Of a stretch of DNA of 64,000 nt, positions 9,356-17,926 are shown in pieces. Origin of the DNA: JBBRVW01 sp038246545 (GTDB lineage: Bacteria > Actinomycetota > Actinomycetes > JACCUZ01); NCBI GenBank assembly GCA_038246545.1, contig JBBRVW010000024.1, positions 6,576 through 70,575 on the forward strand, read 5' to 3'. A model generated the notes under the pieces. The model was not told where the DNA came from. It saw only the letters and a list, made by a program, of their open reading frames with translations, and ran no database searches. Position numbers and translations under genes: made by a program. The first letter of the stretch is position 1, and every line of letters starts with the position of its first letter.

Positions 9356-12300
9356 CTTGCTGCGTCGAGCGCGGCCCGCAGCTCGGCGAGGTTCCGCTGC
9401 TCCCAGGGCGGCAGCTGCACGCCGGTCGTCCGGGAGGCGGCTTGCAGCCCGTCGACGTGCTGCCCGGCAGTACTGACCTCGCCCGCTGCCAGAGCCCCGG
9501 CTGCCGACTCCAACAACCACACCACCCGCTCGGGCGGAAGCGCCTCCTCGGCGAGGGTCGGCGCCACGCTGGCCAGCAGGCGGGGTACCTCCGCAGTCTG
9601 CCCGACCAGCCGGCTCAAACGGGCCCGGCGCACGACCAGCCGGGCGAGGTGGCTGGCGTCGGCGACACCCCCGACCCGTTGCTGGGCGGGGGCAAGGACG
9701 GCGAGCGCAGGTTCGTGCCGGCCGTCAGCGGTGTACAGGTCCGCCAGTGCCGCGGCGCCGAGCACGGTGTGCAGGGTGCGCCCCGCAGAGGACGCGGACC
9801 GGAGCACCCGAGTGAGGTGCCGCTCAGCCTCGTCCCGGTGGCCCTCGTGGTGCGCCAGCTGGCCCGCGGCGAAGGTGACGATGTCCTCCCAGCGAGCGGT
9901 GACCCGTCGCGACACGAGTCGCGTCGCCCGGGCGAGGTAGCTCCGGGCCGCCTCGAGGTTCCCCGTCTGGAGGTGGACCAGGGCAAGGCGTGCCGCGTTG
10001 ACGGCGATGATCCGTCGGTCACCTTCGAGCTCGGCACGGCGGAGTGCCTCTTCCTGCCAGGAGAGCGCGGTGGGCACCGACCGGTGCAGCCAGACCGCGG
10101 CCAGGTTGTACGAGGCACCGCACCGCACAGCGTCCGGAGCCGTCGGCCCGTAGCGGACCACCGCGTGCTCGGAGCGGTCGGCGGCACCGAAGACGGCTTC
10201 GCTCGCCTCCGCAGAACGGACCGGGTCGTCCAGGGTGTCACCCAGCGTCTGCAGCGCGAACGCCTCCACCGGGGGGTCGCAGTCATGACGGGCGAGCTCG
10301 ACCGCTTCGGCGGCGGCCGCTGCCGCCTCCGGTCGGTTGATGGTGCCGCGCAACCAGGCCCAGTACGTGAGGCCGATCGCCCGCGCAGGTGCGTCGGGAC
10401 CGGCCAGCGTCAGAGCGTCGGCCAGCCGTCTCTCTCCCTCGGGCTCGTGCCCCGCCTCGAACCACAAGGTCATCGCGTCGACGACCACTTGAAGATGCGC
10501 CGCTACCTCCCCGCGGCTTGCGTGCGTATCGATGGCTGCCCGGATGTTGTCGGCCTCGGCGACGGCAGCGGCCAGCCACCGGTCCGAGTCAGGCCCCTCG
10601 CTCTTCGCTGCGAGCTGGGTGCACCAGGCCGAGTACCACTGCGCGTGCCGCATCTGTAGCTCGCCTCGGGCGGGGCCGAGTACCTGTGGCGATATCTCGT
10701 CGGTGAAGTCGCGCACGGTCTGCAGCAGTCGGAACCGGCGCTCATCGCCGGACGGCGCCATGACCTGCACGAGATTCCGGTCGACGAGGTTGAAGAGCCC
10801 TTCCGTCACCGCACCGCTCACGGCAGGCCCGATGTCCGGGCAGATGCCCTCGACGGCGGCGACCGTGCATCCCCCCGCGAAGACTGCCAGGCAGCACAGC
10901 AGCGACTGCTCGTCGACGGGGAGCATGTCGTAGCTCCAGCGAATGGTCGCGCGCAGGGTTCGGTGCCGCGTCGGTGCATCGCGCCTCCGGTCCGGCAGGT
11001 CGAGGGAACCGGCCAGGCGAGCGGCCAGGTCGGCGGGCGCGAGCATCCGGAGCCATGGCGCGACGATCTCCAGGGCGAGCGGGAGGCCGTCGAGCCGTGT
11101 GGCGATGCGTGCGACATCGGCAGCGTTGCCCTCGGTGAGAGCGAAGTCCGGCTGGTGGGCACGAGCCCGGTCCATCAGTAGCTGCACGGAGGCGATGTCC
11201 CGCAGCCCCTCGACTGACACGGCGGAGTCGACGACTGGCACCGCCAGCAGCGGCACGGGGTACTGCTGCTCGCCGGCCAGCCGGAGGGGCTCCCGGGAGG
11301 TCGCGAGCAGCCGGAGCTCACGAGTGGTGCGGCGCAGCTCGTCGACCACGGTGCGCACACCGGAGAGCTGCTCGAGGTTGTCCAGCACGAGGAGTCCGAC
11401 GATGCCGGCGAGATGCTCGGCGAGGGCCTGGAGCGGGTCGGTGCCCGCTGCTGTGTGCAGGCCCACGGCGGCGGCGACCACTGCCGGGACGGCCGCCGGT
11501 TCGCGCACCTCGGACAGGTCGACGAACCAGCCAGGTCCCGTCCTCTGCGCGTACTGGTGCAGCACCTCGGAGGCCAGCCGCGTCTTGCCCGAACCGCCGG
11601 CCCCGGTCAGGGTGAGGAGCCGGTGGGTGGTCAGCAGGTCGAGGACCTCGTGCATCTCGCGGTCGCGGCCGACGAACGTGTCCGCGCGCGTTCCGGGGTG
11701 CGGTGGCGGGGCGGCCGTGGCGCCCGGACGGGTGCGGACCTGCAGCTCCGGGTCGCCGCGCAGCACCCGGCTGTGCATTGCCGTCAACGTCGGACCGGGG
11801 TCGGCGCCGAGGTCGTCACGGAGCGCGCGTCGGGTCACGTCGAACGCTGCCAGCGCCTCCGCCTGCTGCCCGGCCGCCGTCAGCGCCCACATGAGCAGCT
11901 CGGTGACGGACTCGCGCAACGGGTCGCGCGCCCGGACCTCGGCCAGCACCGCGGCCACGTCGGTCGGGTGGCCCCCGGACGCGAGCGTCAACCGCGCCCA
12001 GGACTCCGTGACGGAGAGCCGCTCCCCCTCCAGCCGGGCGGTGAGGAGTTGGTGGAAGGGCTCCCGGGAGAGGTCGACCAGCGCGGGTCCGCGCCACAGG
12101 TCGAGGGCGTCCCCGAACCGTTCCGCGGCCTCCTTCGCGAGTCCTGCTGCCTCGGCCTCTCGCCCGCGGGCGACCAGCGCGCCGAAGGCGAGCAGGTCGC
12201 ACTCCTCGGCCGTCAGGGAGAGGCGGTAGCCGGCACCGACGGTGGCCACCGTCTCGCGGCCCAGCACCTTCCGCCAGGCCGACACGTAGGTCTGGACGAT

Positions 12301-12495
12301 GTTGACGGCGGACTCCGGTGGTTCCTGACCCCACACCCGGTCGACGAGCGCGGTCACCGGCACGACCTCGTTGACCTCGAGGGCCAGCACGGCCAGGAGC
12401 CCACGCCGCCGCGCCCCCGCGGGTCCCGTCAGCTCGCCACCGACCCGGACCTCGAACGGACCCAGGACCCCGACGTGGAGCAGGGCGCCACCCAC
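9352..12495 (-). CDS. SARP-family regulator with NB-ARC ATPase and TPR domains (AfsR-like)
   Basis: A 1047-residue transcription regulator of the AfsR/SARP type. Residues about 5-95 form an OmpR-like winged helix. Residues about 95-250 form the bacterial transcriptional activation domain (BTAD), ending around TLTAMHSRVLRGDP. An NB-ARC/STAND ATPase follows, with Walker A GAGGSGKTRLASE near residue 300 and Walker B LLVLDNLEQL near 365. The rest, from about residue 610, is helical TPR-like repeats. In Streptomyces AfsR, the ATPase and TPR parts sense signals and the SARP part recruits RNA polymerase at direct repeats. The GTG at 12495 has a GGGGG ribosome site 7 bases upstream. It diverges from a 90-residue lipoprotein gene, its most likely target in the window. 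Confidence 0.93.
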   Translation of the reverse strand: MGGALLHVGVLGPFEVRVGGELTGPAGARRRGLLAVLALEVNEVVPVTALVDRVWGQEPPESAVNIVQTYVSAWRKVLGRETVATVGAGYRLSLTAEECDLLAFGALVARGREAEAAGLAKEAAERFGDALDLWRGPALVDLSREPFHQLLTARLEGERLSVTESWARLTLASGGHPTDVAAVLAEVRARDPLRESVTELLMWALTAAGQQAEALAAFDVTRRALRDDLGADPGPTLTAMHSRVLRGDPELQVRTRPGATAAPPPHPGTRADTFVGRDREMHEVLDLLTTHRLLTLTGAGGSGKTRLASEVLHQYAQRTGPGWFVDLSEVREPAAVPAVVAAAVGLHTAAGTDPLQALAEHLAGIVGLLVLDNLEQLSGVRTVVDELRRTTRELRLLATSREPLRLAGEQQYPVPLLAVPVVDSAVSVEGLRDIASVQLLMDRARAHQPDFALTEGNAADVARIATRLDGLPLALEIVAPWLRMLAPADLAARLAGSLDLPDRRRDAPTRHRTLRATIRWSYDMLPVDEQSLLCCLAVFAGGCTVAAVEGICPDIGPAVSGAVTEGLFNLVDRNLVQVMAPSGDERRFRLLQTVRDFTDEISPQVLGPARGELQMRHAQWYSAWCTQLAAKSEGPDSDRWLAAAVAEADNIRAAIDTHASRGEVAAHLQVVVDAMTLWFEAGHEPEGERRLADALTLAGPDAPARAIGLTYWAWLRGTINRPEAAAAAAEAVELARHDCDPPVEAFALQTLGDTLDDPVRSAEASEAVFGAADRSEHAVVRYGPTAPDAVRCGASYNLAAVWLHRSVPTALSWQEEALRRAELEGDRRIIAVNAARLALVHLQTGNLEAARSYLARATRLVSRRVTARWEDIVTFAAGQLAHHEGHRDEAERHLTRVLRSASSAGRTLHTVLGAAALADLYTADGRHEPALAVLAPAQQRVGGVADASHLARLVVRRARLSRLVGQTAEVPRLLASVAPTLAEEALPPERVVWLLESAAGALAAGEVSTAGQHVDGLQAASRTTGVQLPPWEQRNLAELRAALDAAS

Positions 12496-12636
12496 GTCGT
12501 CACCCCCTTGCTCGGTCCACGTCAGTCAACCAGAGGACCGACCCGGTTTCAGTCGGGCTGGAGCGGCGTTCCAGGGAGCTCGACGACGGTGGCACCAGAC
12601 CCCGGGACGGACCCGGGAGACGACAAGGGAGCCACC

Positions 12637-12909
12637 ATGAACACCACCGCCATCATCCGGCCGTCAGCCATCGCCGCAGGACTTTTCGCCGCGCTCGTCC
12701 TGACCGCGTGCGGCAGTGACCCCAGCCGCGCCGGCTCGACCGACGGGACAACTCCCGCCGCGCAGTCCCGGCCCCTGTCGGTGACGGACGGCGGAAACGC
12801 CCGGGAGCACCTCGCGTACCGCGATCTCGCGGCGGCCCGCGGCAGCGACGTCAACCCCTTCGAGCACCTGGGGCACCGCGGGTCCGCCGACGACGCAGGG
12901 TCCAGGTGA
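12637..12909 (+). CDS. Small lipoprotein of unknown function
   Basis: A 90-residue predicted lipoprotein. It has a basic start, a hydrophobic stretch at residues 10-24, and the lipobox LTAC with Cys near residue 25. The mature part is hydrophilic, Gly/Ser/Asp-rich, and has no domain I recognise. AAGGGAG lies 6 bases before the ATG, a strong ribosome site. The gene is divergent from the AfsR-like SARP regulator with 141 bases between the starts. In Streptomyces, afsR sits next to the small target gene afsS; the arrangement here is reminiscent, but the protein is unrelated by eye. Confidence 0.75.
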   Translation: MNTTAIIRPSAIAAGLFAALVLTACGSDPSRAGSTDGTTPAAQSRPLSVTDGGNAREHLAYRDLAAARGSDVNPFEHLGHRGSADDAGSR

Positions 12910-12918
12910 GGGACCAGC

Positions 12919-13560
12919 TCAGGCCTGGCGGTACATGCCCTCGGCGTACGCCGGGCCGTAGTAGGCGTCGAGGTCGGCGAGGTCTGCCTCCGGCCGCTCG
13001 AGGGTGCGGGCGATGACCGCGCGTCGCGGCAGGTCCTGGGTGCCCCACGACTCGGGGTCCCAGAGCTTCGACCGCAGGAACGCCTTGCCGCAGTGGTGGA
13101 AGACCTGCTCGACCCGGACGATCAGCGCGAGCATCGGCCGGTGACCCTTGACCACCATGTCGTCGAGGAACGGCGCGTCGCTCACCAGCCGGGCCCGGCC
13201 GTTCACGCGCAGGGTGTCGGCCCGGCCGGGGACCACGAAGATCAGGCCGACGTGCGGGTTGGTCAGCACGTTGACCCAGCCGTCGGCCCGCTTGTTGCCC
13301 GGCCGCTCCGGCATGGCGATCGTCGTGTCGTCCAGGACGTGCACGAAGCCGGCCGGGTCCCCCTTCGGCGAGACGTCGCAGGTGCCGTCGGCACCAGAGG
13401 TGGCCATGAGCAGGAACGGCGAGGCGGCAATCCACTGCCGGTCCAGGTCGTGCAGCGCCGTGCGCTCCTTGCTCACGGCGGCGCCCGACGGGGTGCCGAG
13501 CAGCTCACGCAGCTCGGTCTCGGTGGTGACCTCGGTCCAGCTGGTGGCGTCGACCGTCAC
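12919..13560 (-). CDS. PPOX-class FMN flavoprotein (pyridoxamine phosphate oxidase-like)
   Basis: A 213-residue split-barrel flavin reductase-like protein of the pyridoxamine 5'-phosphate oxidase superfamily. It resembles the subfamily annotated as MSMEG_1061 or DR_2398 type FMN-dependent PPOX proteins. Visible landmarks are TSGADGTCDVSPKGDPAGFVHVLDD split across the first two strands, MPERPGNKRADG near residue 85 (phosphate binding), and GLIFVVPGRADTLRVNGRA. The reaction is unknown; relatives bind FMN or F420 and reduce small molecules. The GTG at 13560 overlaps the stop of the upstream HxlR-peroxiredoxin gene (GTGA), so the two are translationally coupled and probably act in one redox response. 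Confidence 0.85.
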   Translation of the reverse strand: MTVDATSWTEVTTETELRELLGTPSGAAVSKERTALHDLDRQWIAASPFLLMATSGADGTCDVSPKGDPAGFVHVLDDTTIAMPERPGNKRADGWVNVLTNPHVGLIFVVPGRADTLRVNGRARLVSDAPFLDDMVVKGHRPMLALIVRVEQVFHHCGKAFLRSKLWDPESWGTQDLPRRAVIARTLERPEADLADLDAYYGPAYAEGMYRQA

Positions 13561-14450
13561 GATGCGCCCTTCTCGTCGGTGAGCACGCGCAGCGACCATC
13601 GCACGGTCTCGGGGATGTCCGTCACCGGATAACGCACGGCTCGCACGACTCGGTCGTCCCCGACGACGACGACGACCCGGCGCAGCCGCACCAGCCCGGC
13701 GGCGCGGAACGTCGGCAGCCGCAGCGCGGCGGTCAGGGCCAGGTCGGCGTCGGACAGGAGCGGGAACGGGATCTTCTCGACCTCGGCGAACAACGCCTGC
13801 TCGTCCGCGCGCTGGGTCGACACGCCGTGCACCGTGACGCCGGCGGCCAGGAAGTCGCCGTGCGCCTCGCGGAAGAGCCGGTTCTCGAGGGTGCAGCCGG
13901 TCGCGCCCGGGATGTCTGCCCAGCCGGCCGGCAGCGGCGTCGGCACGCTGGTCGCCGGGTAGCCGAACAGCACGGTGCCGAGGCCGCCGGCCGCCACCGG
14001 GTCGCACGGGTCGCCGGTCGTCGAGGGGAGCAGCAGGCCGTCGGGCACCCGCTGGCCGACCAGGCCGTGCACCCGGGCCACCTCGGCCGCGCCGGCCGCG
14101 CTCGTGGCCGCGAGCCCGCCGTCGCCCAGGACCCACTGGTCGCCCCAGTCCTGCAGGGCGACGAGGACCGGCAGGAAGGCCTGGCCGGCGGCGGTGAGCA
14201 GGTAGTCGTACCGCGGCGGGCGGTCCTGGTAGGCGACCTTCGCCAGCACGCCGTGGTCCACCAGGTGCCCCAGCCGCTCGGTCAGGACCTTGCGCGAGAT
14301 CGCCAGTTCGCCGGCGAGCGCGTCGAACCGCGTGTGCCCGCGGGCCACCTCGCGCAGCACCACGAGGCTCCAGCGGTCGCCCACCACGACCGCAGCCTGC
14401 GCGACGGCGCAGGTCGGGTCGGCCCCTGCCCACTCGCTGCCTGTCGCCAT
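13557..14450 (-). CDS. HxlR winged-helix regulator fused to peroxiredoxin-like domain
   Basis: A 297-residue two-domain protein. Residues about 10-110 are an HxlR/MarR-like winged helix with the N-terminal cysteine typical of HxlR redox or aldehyde sensors (PTCAVAQAAVVVGDRWS), RFDALAGELAISRKVLTERL as the recognition region, and PPRYDYLLTAAGQ as the wing. Residues about 150-290 are a thioredoxin-fold peroxiredoxin of BCP/AhpC type, with GATGCTLENRLFREAHGDF around the peroxidatic cysteine and VEKIPFPLLSDADLALTAAL afterwards. BCP has TPGCT, while here the Thr three residues before Cys is replaced by Ala (ATGCT), which may lower turnover. Inference: a peroxide-sensing repressor. It is coupled to the PPOX flavoprotein. 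Confidence 0.85.
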   Translation of the reverse strand: MATGSEWAGADPTCAVAQAAVVVGDRWSLVVLREVARGHTRFDALAGELAISRKVLTERLGHLVDHGVLAKVAYQDRPPRYDYLLTAAGQAFLPVLVALQDWGDQWVLGDGGLAATSAAGAAEVARVHGLVGQRVPDGLLLPSTTGDPCDPVAAGGLGTVLFGYPATSVPTPLPAGWADIPGATGCTLENRLFREAHGDFLAAGVTVHGVSTQRADEQALFAEVEKIPFPLLSDADLALTAALRLPTFRAAGLVRLRRVVVVVGDDRVVRAVRYPVTDIPETVRWSLRVLTDEKGAS

Positions 14451-14658
14451 GCCGGTCCGCCGTCCTCCCGATCTCTCGGGTCGCTGTCGCGCCGACCCGG
14501 ACCCAGGCTACGGGTTCCCCAGGGGAACTCGCAGCCGTCTTCCGGGGGGCAGCCGGGAGCCGCTGGACCTCAGCCGGATCAGCTCAGAGGGCGTGCGTGT
14601 CACCACCCAGCGCGACGACGCGGAGCAGGCTCGGCTCCGTGCTCGCGCACGGGGGGCG

Positions 14659-15642
14659 CTAACGATCGAGCGGCACGACCTGCACCCTGTTGCCGGCGTA
14701 GTCGCTCAGGTATGCCGTACCGTCGCGCTCGAGAACGTCGGCGTTGGCCCGGTCGTCGAGCGGCCCCGTGGTGCCTGTGAAGACCCGGTCGACCGAGCCG
14801 GTCGCGGTGTCGAGCACGGCCAGCGACGGCCCGTCCTGCAGCGAGACGAGCAGGTCCGCACCAGGTCCGGGGGCGAGGCCGTCGGGGTCGCCCTCGACGC
14901 GGACGGTGTCGAGGACAGCGAGCGTCCGCGGGTCGAGCGCGACCACCGTGCCATCGGTCATGCACGCCGCCCACACCCTGCCGTCCAGCACCTCGAGGTC
15001 CTGTACGCCCGAGCAGACCGCAGCGCTGCGCACCGGTGTGCCGCCGCTGCCAGGGGTGATCCGGACGACGCGGCAGCGGGCGAAGTCACCCACGTAGAGC
15101 GCGTCGTCGCCGGCCGCAACGAGACGGGGCTCGCCTCCGACCCGGTACCGCTGCACGACCGACCCGTCGGCGGGGTCCACCTCGACCAGCTCGGCGGCCG
15201 CCTGGAGGACGACGAACAGGTGGCCGGCGAAGGTGGTGAGACCTTCGGGCTGACCACCGAGGTCGATGCTGCGGACGACCGTCGCCGACGTCGGGAGCAC
15301 CTGGTGCAGAAGGCCGTCCATGATCGTGGTGACCCACATCGAGCCGTCGAGCGCAGTGATCCGCAACGGTGTGTCCCCGACCTCGATCGGTGTACCTGGC
15401 TGCCCCTCGCCGTCGAGCGGCGCGATCGCGTCGGTGCCCGCGAACGCGGCCCACACGATGCCGTCGGCAGCCTGGGCGAGCCCGACCGGGCCGAGCAGCG
15501 CGGGGACCGTGGCCACCGGCGCTGTGGACGCAGACGGCGAGGCGTCGGCGCTGCCTGTGCCCCCGCCGCAGCCGGGCAGCAGCAGGACGAGGACGGCTAC
15601 GACGGCCGGCAGTGCGGGACCGGGACCCGCGTACCGCCGCAT
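14659..15642 (-). CDS. Lipoprotein with beta-propeller (YncE/NHL-like) repeats
   Basis: A 327-residue exported lipoprotein. The signal peptide ends in the lipobox LLPGC near residue 25, followed by a Gly/Ser/Thr-rich linker. From about residue 45 the protein consists of roughly 40-residue repeats with recurring motifs such as GPVGLAQAADGIVWAAF, TPLRITALDGSMWVTT, GQPEGLTTFAGHLFVV and GDPDGLAPGPGADLLV. This is a six- or seven-bladed YncE/NHL/streptogramin-lyase-like beta-propeller on the outer face of the membrane. Such proteins usually bind ligands or partners; no catalytic residues are evident. The ATG at 15642 lies 7 bases after TACTGT on the minus strand, so it is probably leaderless. Confidence 0.82.
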   Translation of the reverse strand: MRRYAGPGPALPAVVAVLVLLLPGCGGGTGSADASPSASTAPVATVPALLGPVGLAQAADGIVWAAFAGTDAIAPLDGEGQPGTPIEVGDTPLRITALDGSMWVTTIMDGLLHQVLPTSATVVRSIDLGGQPEGLTTFAGHLFVVLQAAAELVEVDPADGSVVQRYRVGGEPRLVAAGDDALYVGDFARCRVVRITPGSGGTPVRSAAVCSGVQDLEVLDGRVWAACMTDGTVVALDPRTLAVLDTVRVEGDPDGLAPGPGADLLVSLQDGPSLAVLDTATGSVDRVFTGTTGPLDDRANADVLERDGTAYLSDYAGNRVQVVPLDR

Positions 15643-15671
15643 GGCGATGACAGTAGGAACGGAGTCGGCCC

Positions 15672-15866
15672 CTAGGAGTCGTCCGACCCGATGTCGTCGG
15701 CGGCAGCGCGCGCCTCGGCGCCCTGCTCGCCGGCGTACCCGACGTCGTCGCCGGCGATCCGGCCGACGTAGCCGGACTCGCCGTCGGGCTCGACCGGGTC
15801 GGTGCTCTCCCCGACGTCGGTCTCGGTGGAGGACGTACCGGACGGCTCGGAGAAGGACTCGCTCAT
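15672..15866 (-). CDS. Small acidic hypothetical protein divergent from purC
   Basis: A 64-residue hydrophilic, very acidic protein (rich in Ser, Glu, Asp, Gly) with no signal peptide and no recognised domain. A central GYVGRIAGDDVGYAGEQGA is its only partly non-polar stretch. The ATG at 15866 is only 19 bases from the purC start on the other strand and lies 7 bases after CAGTCT. That spacing supports it as a real leaderless gene rather than a chance frame, but its composition is also what a GC-rich antisense frame could give, so I keep the confidence moderate. Confidence 0.55.
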   Translation of the reverse strand: MSESFSEPSGTSSTETDVGESTDPVEPDGESGYVGRIAGDDVGYAGEQGAEARAAADDIGSDDS

Positions 15867-15872
15867 GGGTGG

Positions 15873-15879
15873 CAGACTG
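15873..15879. promoter_or_regulatory. Overlapping divergent -10 elements for purC and a 64-aa gene
   Basis: CAGACTG contains CAGACT (15873-15878), which ends 7 bases before the purC GTG. It also contains, on the other strand, CAGTCT (15879-15874), which ends 7 bases before the ATG at 15866. Five of six bases are shared. Both match the loose pattern xAnnnT rather than TANNNT. Confidence 0.5.
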
Positions 15880-15885
15880 CCCGGC

Positions 15886-16755
15886 GTGGCGGACCGGACA
15901 CCTGCTGTGGGCAGGCACCTGCACAGCGGCAAGGTCCGCGACCTCTACGAGGCACCCGACGGCCTGCTGCTCATGGTGGCGAGCGACCGCATCTCGGCCT
16001 TCGACTTCGTGCTGCCGACACCGATCCCGGACAAGGGCCGCGTCCTGACCGCGCTCTCGCTGTGGTGGTTCGAGCGGCTCGCGGACCTCGTCCCCCATCA
16101 CTTCGTGTCCACCGACGGGCCCGCGGAGTATGCCGGCCGCGCGATCCTCTGCACCCGGCTGGAGATGTACCCGGTCGAGTGCGTCGCGCGGGGCTACCTC
16201 ACCGGGTCCGGGTTGGCCGACTACGTCGCGACCGGCGCCGTCTGCGGGGTGCCGCTGCCGGCCGGCCTCGTCGACGCCTCGCGCCTCGACGAGCCGGTCT
16301 TCACGCCGGCGACCAAGGCGGCGCTGGGCGAGCACGACGAGAACGTGAGCTACCAGCAGGTGGTCGGCGCCGTCGGAGCGGCCGCCGCGGCCGAGCTGCG
16401 CAGCACCACGCTGGCCGTCTACGAGCGCGCTCGCGACATCGCGCTGCAGCGGGGCGTCGTGGTCGCTGACACCAAGCTCGAGTTCGGCCGCGACTCCGCC
16501 GGCCGCCTGGTCCTGGCCGACGAGGTCCTCACCCCCGACTCGTCGCGGTTCTGGCCCGCCGACGAGTGGGAGCCGGGGCACGCGCAGCGGTCGTACGACA
16601 AGCAGTTCGTGCGCGACTGGCTCACCTCACCCGCCTCCGGCTGGGACCGTCGCTCGGGACAGGCGCCGCCCCCCCTGCCCGACGAGGTCGTCGAGCGCAC
16701 CCGGGCGAAGTACGTCGAGGCTTACGAGCGGTTGACCGGCCGGGCCTTCGACTGA
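15886..16755 (+). CDS. purC: SAICAR synthetase PurC
   Basis: PurC ligates aspartate to CAIR with ATP to give SAICAR, step eight of purine synthesis. The 289-residue protein has the family opening HSGKVRDLYEAPDG near residue 10, SDRISAFDFVLPTPIPDKG near 30, VECVARGYLTGSG near 100 and the ADTKLEFGRD motif near 195. DEVLTPDSSRFWP and the YDKQFVRDWL stretch complete the eukaryote-like long form common in actinobacteria. The GTG at 15886 is preferred to the ATG at 15865 because the latter lies opposite the start of the divergent gene and before the -10 element. Confidence 0.97.
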   Translation: MADRTPAVGRHLHSGKVRDLYEAPDGLLLMVASDRISAFDFVLPTPIPDKGRVLTALSLWWFERLADLVPHHFVSTDGPAEYAGRAILCTRLEMYPVECVARGYLTGSGLADYVATGAVCGVPLPAGLVDASRLDEPVFTPATKAALGEHDENVSYQQVVGAVGAAAAAELRSTTLAVYERARDIALQRGVVVADTKLEFGRDSAGRLVLADEVLTPDSSRFWPADEWEPGHAQRSYDKQFVRDWLTSPASGWDRRSGQAPPPLPDEVVERTRAKYVEAYERLTGRAFD

Positions 16756-16791
16756 GCCGCTGATCGCCGACGGCTGCTCTAGGCTCGAACC

Positions 16792-17754
16792 ATGACATGG
16801 ATGCTCACCGGGGGTGCCGGCTACATCGGCGCGCACATCGTGCGTGCCTTCCAGGCGATCGACCTCCCGGTGGTGGTCCTCGACGACCTCTCGTCGGGCA
16901 TCCGCGAGAACGTCCCGTCCGACGTGCCGTTCGTGCGAGCCTCCGTGGCCGACCCCGTGGCTGTGCGCGGCGCGATGCGTAAGCACGGCGTCACCGGGGT
17001 CCTGCACCTCGCCGCCAAGAAGGCGGTCGGCGAGTCGGTCGAGAAGCCCTTGCTCTACTGGGACGAGAACGTCGGCGGTATGCGGTCGCTGCTGCAGTCC
17101 TGCGTCGACGAGGGCGTCGACCGGGTGCTGTTCTCCTCCAGCGCCGCCGTCTACGGCGAGCCGCCGGTCGAGCTGGTGGACGAGACGACCGTGACGATCC
17201 CGATCAGCCCCTACGGCGAGACCAAGCTGATCGGCGAGTGGATGCTGCGCGACCTCGCCGCCGCGCAGCCGCTGCGGTGGGCAGCGCTGCGCTACTTCAA
17301 CGTCGCCGGTGCGGGCGCGTCCGCGCTGGCCGACCGGAGCGTCAACAACCTGGTACCGATGACCTTCCGCGCGCTGTCGGCGGGCAAGAACCCGCAGCTG
17401 TTCGGTGCCGACTACCCGACCCGCGACGGGTCCTGCGTACGCGACTACATCCACGTGGCCGACCTGGCCGATGCGCACGCCTCGGCCGCCCGCCGGCTGG
17501 ACGAGTCCGACCTCGGCGAGGTGTTCAACGTGGGCCGCGGCGAGGGCATCACCGTCAAGGAGGTCTTCGACACCGCGCGCGAGGTGACCGGCATCGACTT
17601 CACCGTCGACGTGGTCGGCCGCCGTACCGGCGACGCGCCGTCGTACTTCGCCGACGCCTCGAAGATCCGCGACCTACTCGGCTGGGATGCGCGGCTCGAC
17701 CTGCGCGACATGGTGAGCAGTGCCTGGGACGCCTGGCAGGAATTCCAGCGCTGA
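16792..17754 (+). CDS. galE: UDP-glucose 4-epimerase GalE
   Basis: GalE interconverts UDP-glucose and UDP-galactose through a bound NAD+ and a 4-keto intermediate, feeding cell-wall polysaccharides and galactose use. The 320-residue extended SDR has the NAD-binding TGGAGYIGAH at residues 6-15, DDLSSG near 31, LHLAAKKAVGES near 70, and FSSSAAVYGEP with the catalytic Ser. YGETK near residue 140 holds the catalytic Tyr and Lys. RDGSCVRDYIHVADLADAH near 210 is the sugar-nucleotide region. The ATG at 16792 follows TAGGCT (16780-16785) by 6 bases, a leaderless promoter. It is separated from the next gene by paired hairpins. Confidence 0.95.
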   Translation: MTWMLTGGAGYIGAHIVRAFQAIDLPVVVLDDLSSGIRENVPSDVPFVRASVADPVAVRGAMRKHGVTGVLHLAAKKAVGESVEKPLLYWDENVGGMRSLLQSCVDEGVDRVLFSSSAAVYGEPPVELVDETTVTIPISPYGETKLIGEWMLRDLAAAQPLRWAALRYFNVAGAGASALADRSVNNLVPMTFRALSAGKNPQLFGADYPTRDGSCVRDYIHVADLADAHASAARRLDESDLGEVFNVGRGEGITVKEVFDTAREVTGIDFTVDVVGRRTGDAPSYFADASKIRDLLGWDARLDLRDMVSSAWDAWQEFQR

Positions 17755-17803
17755 CCGCCGTACCACGCCACCCCTACACCCGCCCCCGCCGCTGTCAGCG
17801 ACC

Positions 17804-17835
17804 CCGAGTTGATCACGCAAGCGTGGTCAACTCGG
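17804..17835. terminator. Hairpin of the GATCACG family, bidirectional terminator
   Basis: CCGAGTTGATCACGC (17804-17818) and GCGTGGTCAACTCGG (17821-17835) pair over 15 positions with one wobble and a 2-base loop. It is between the converging galE and LuxR genes. No T-run follows on either strand, as is common for actinobacterial hairpin terminators. Confidence 0.65.
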
Positions 17836-17871
17836 CCGAAGCGAGGCCTGCAAGTCGCGCACGGGACGGAA

Positions 17872-17891
17872 TGATCACGCAAGCGTGGTCA
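17872..17891. repeat. Second, shorter copy of the GATCACG hairpin
   Basis: TGATCACGC-AA-GCGTGGTCA repeats the core of the hairpin 68 bases upstream. The outer arms match the first copy only if a 2-base deletion on the left is allowed (GAA next to TGATC against ACTTC on the right). It may be a degraded duplicate or a second terminator for the LuxR gene. Confidence 0.55.
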
Positions 17892-17926
17892 ACTTCGCGG
17901 AAGCCGAGTGGAGCGGCGGGTGAGGG

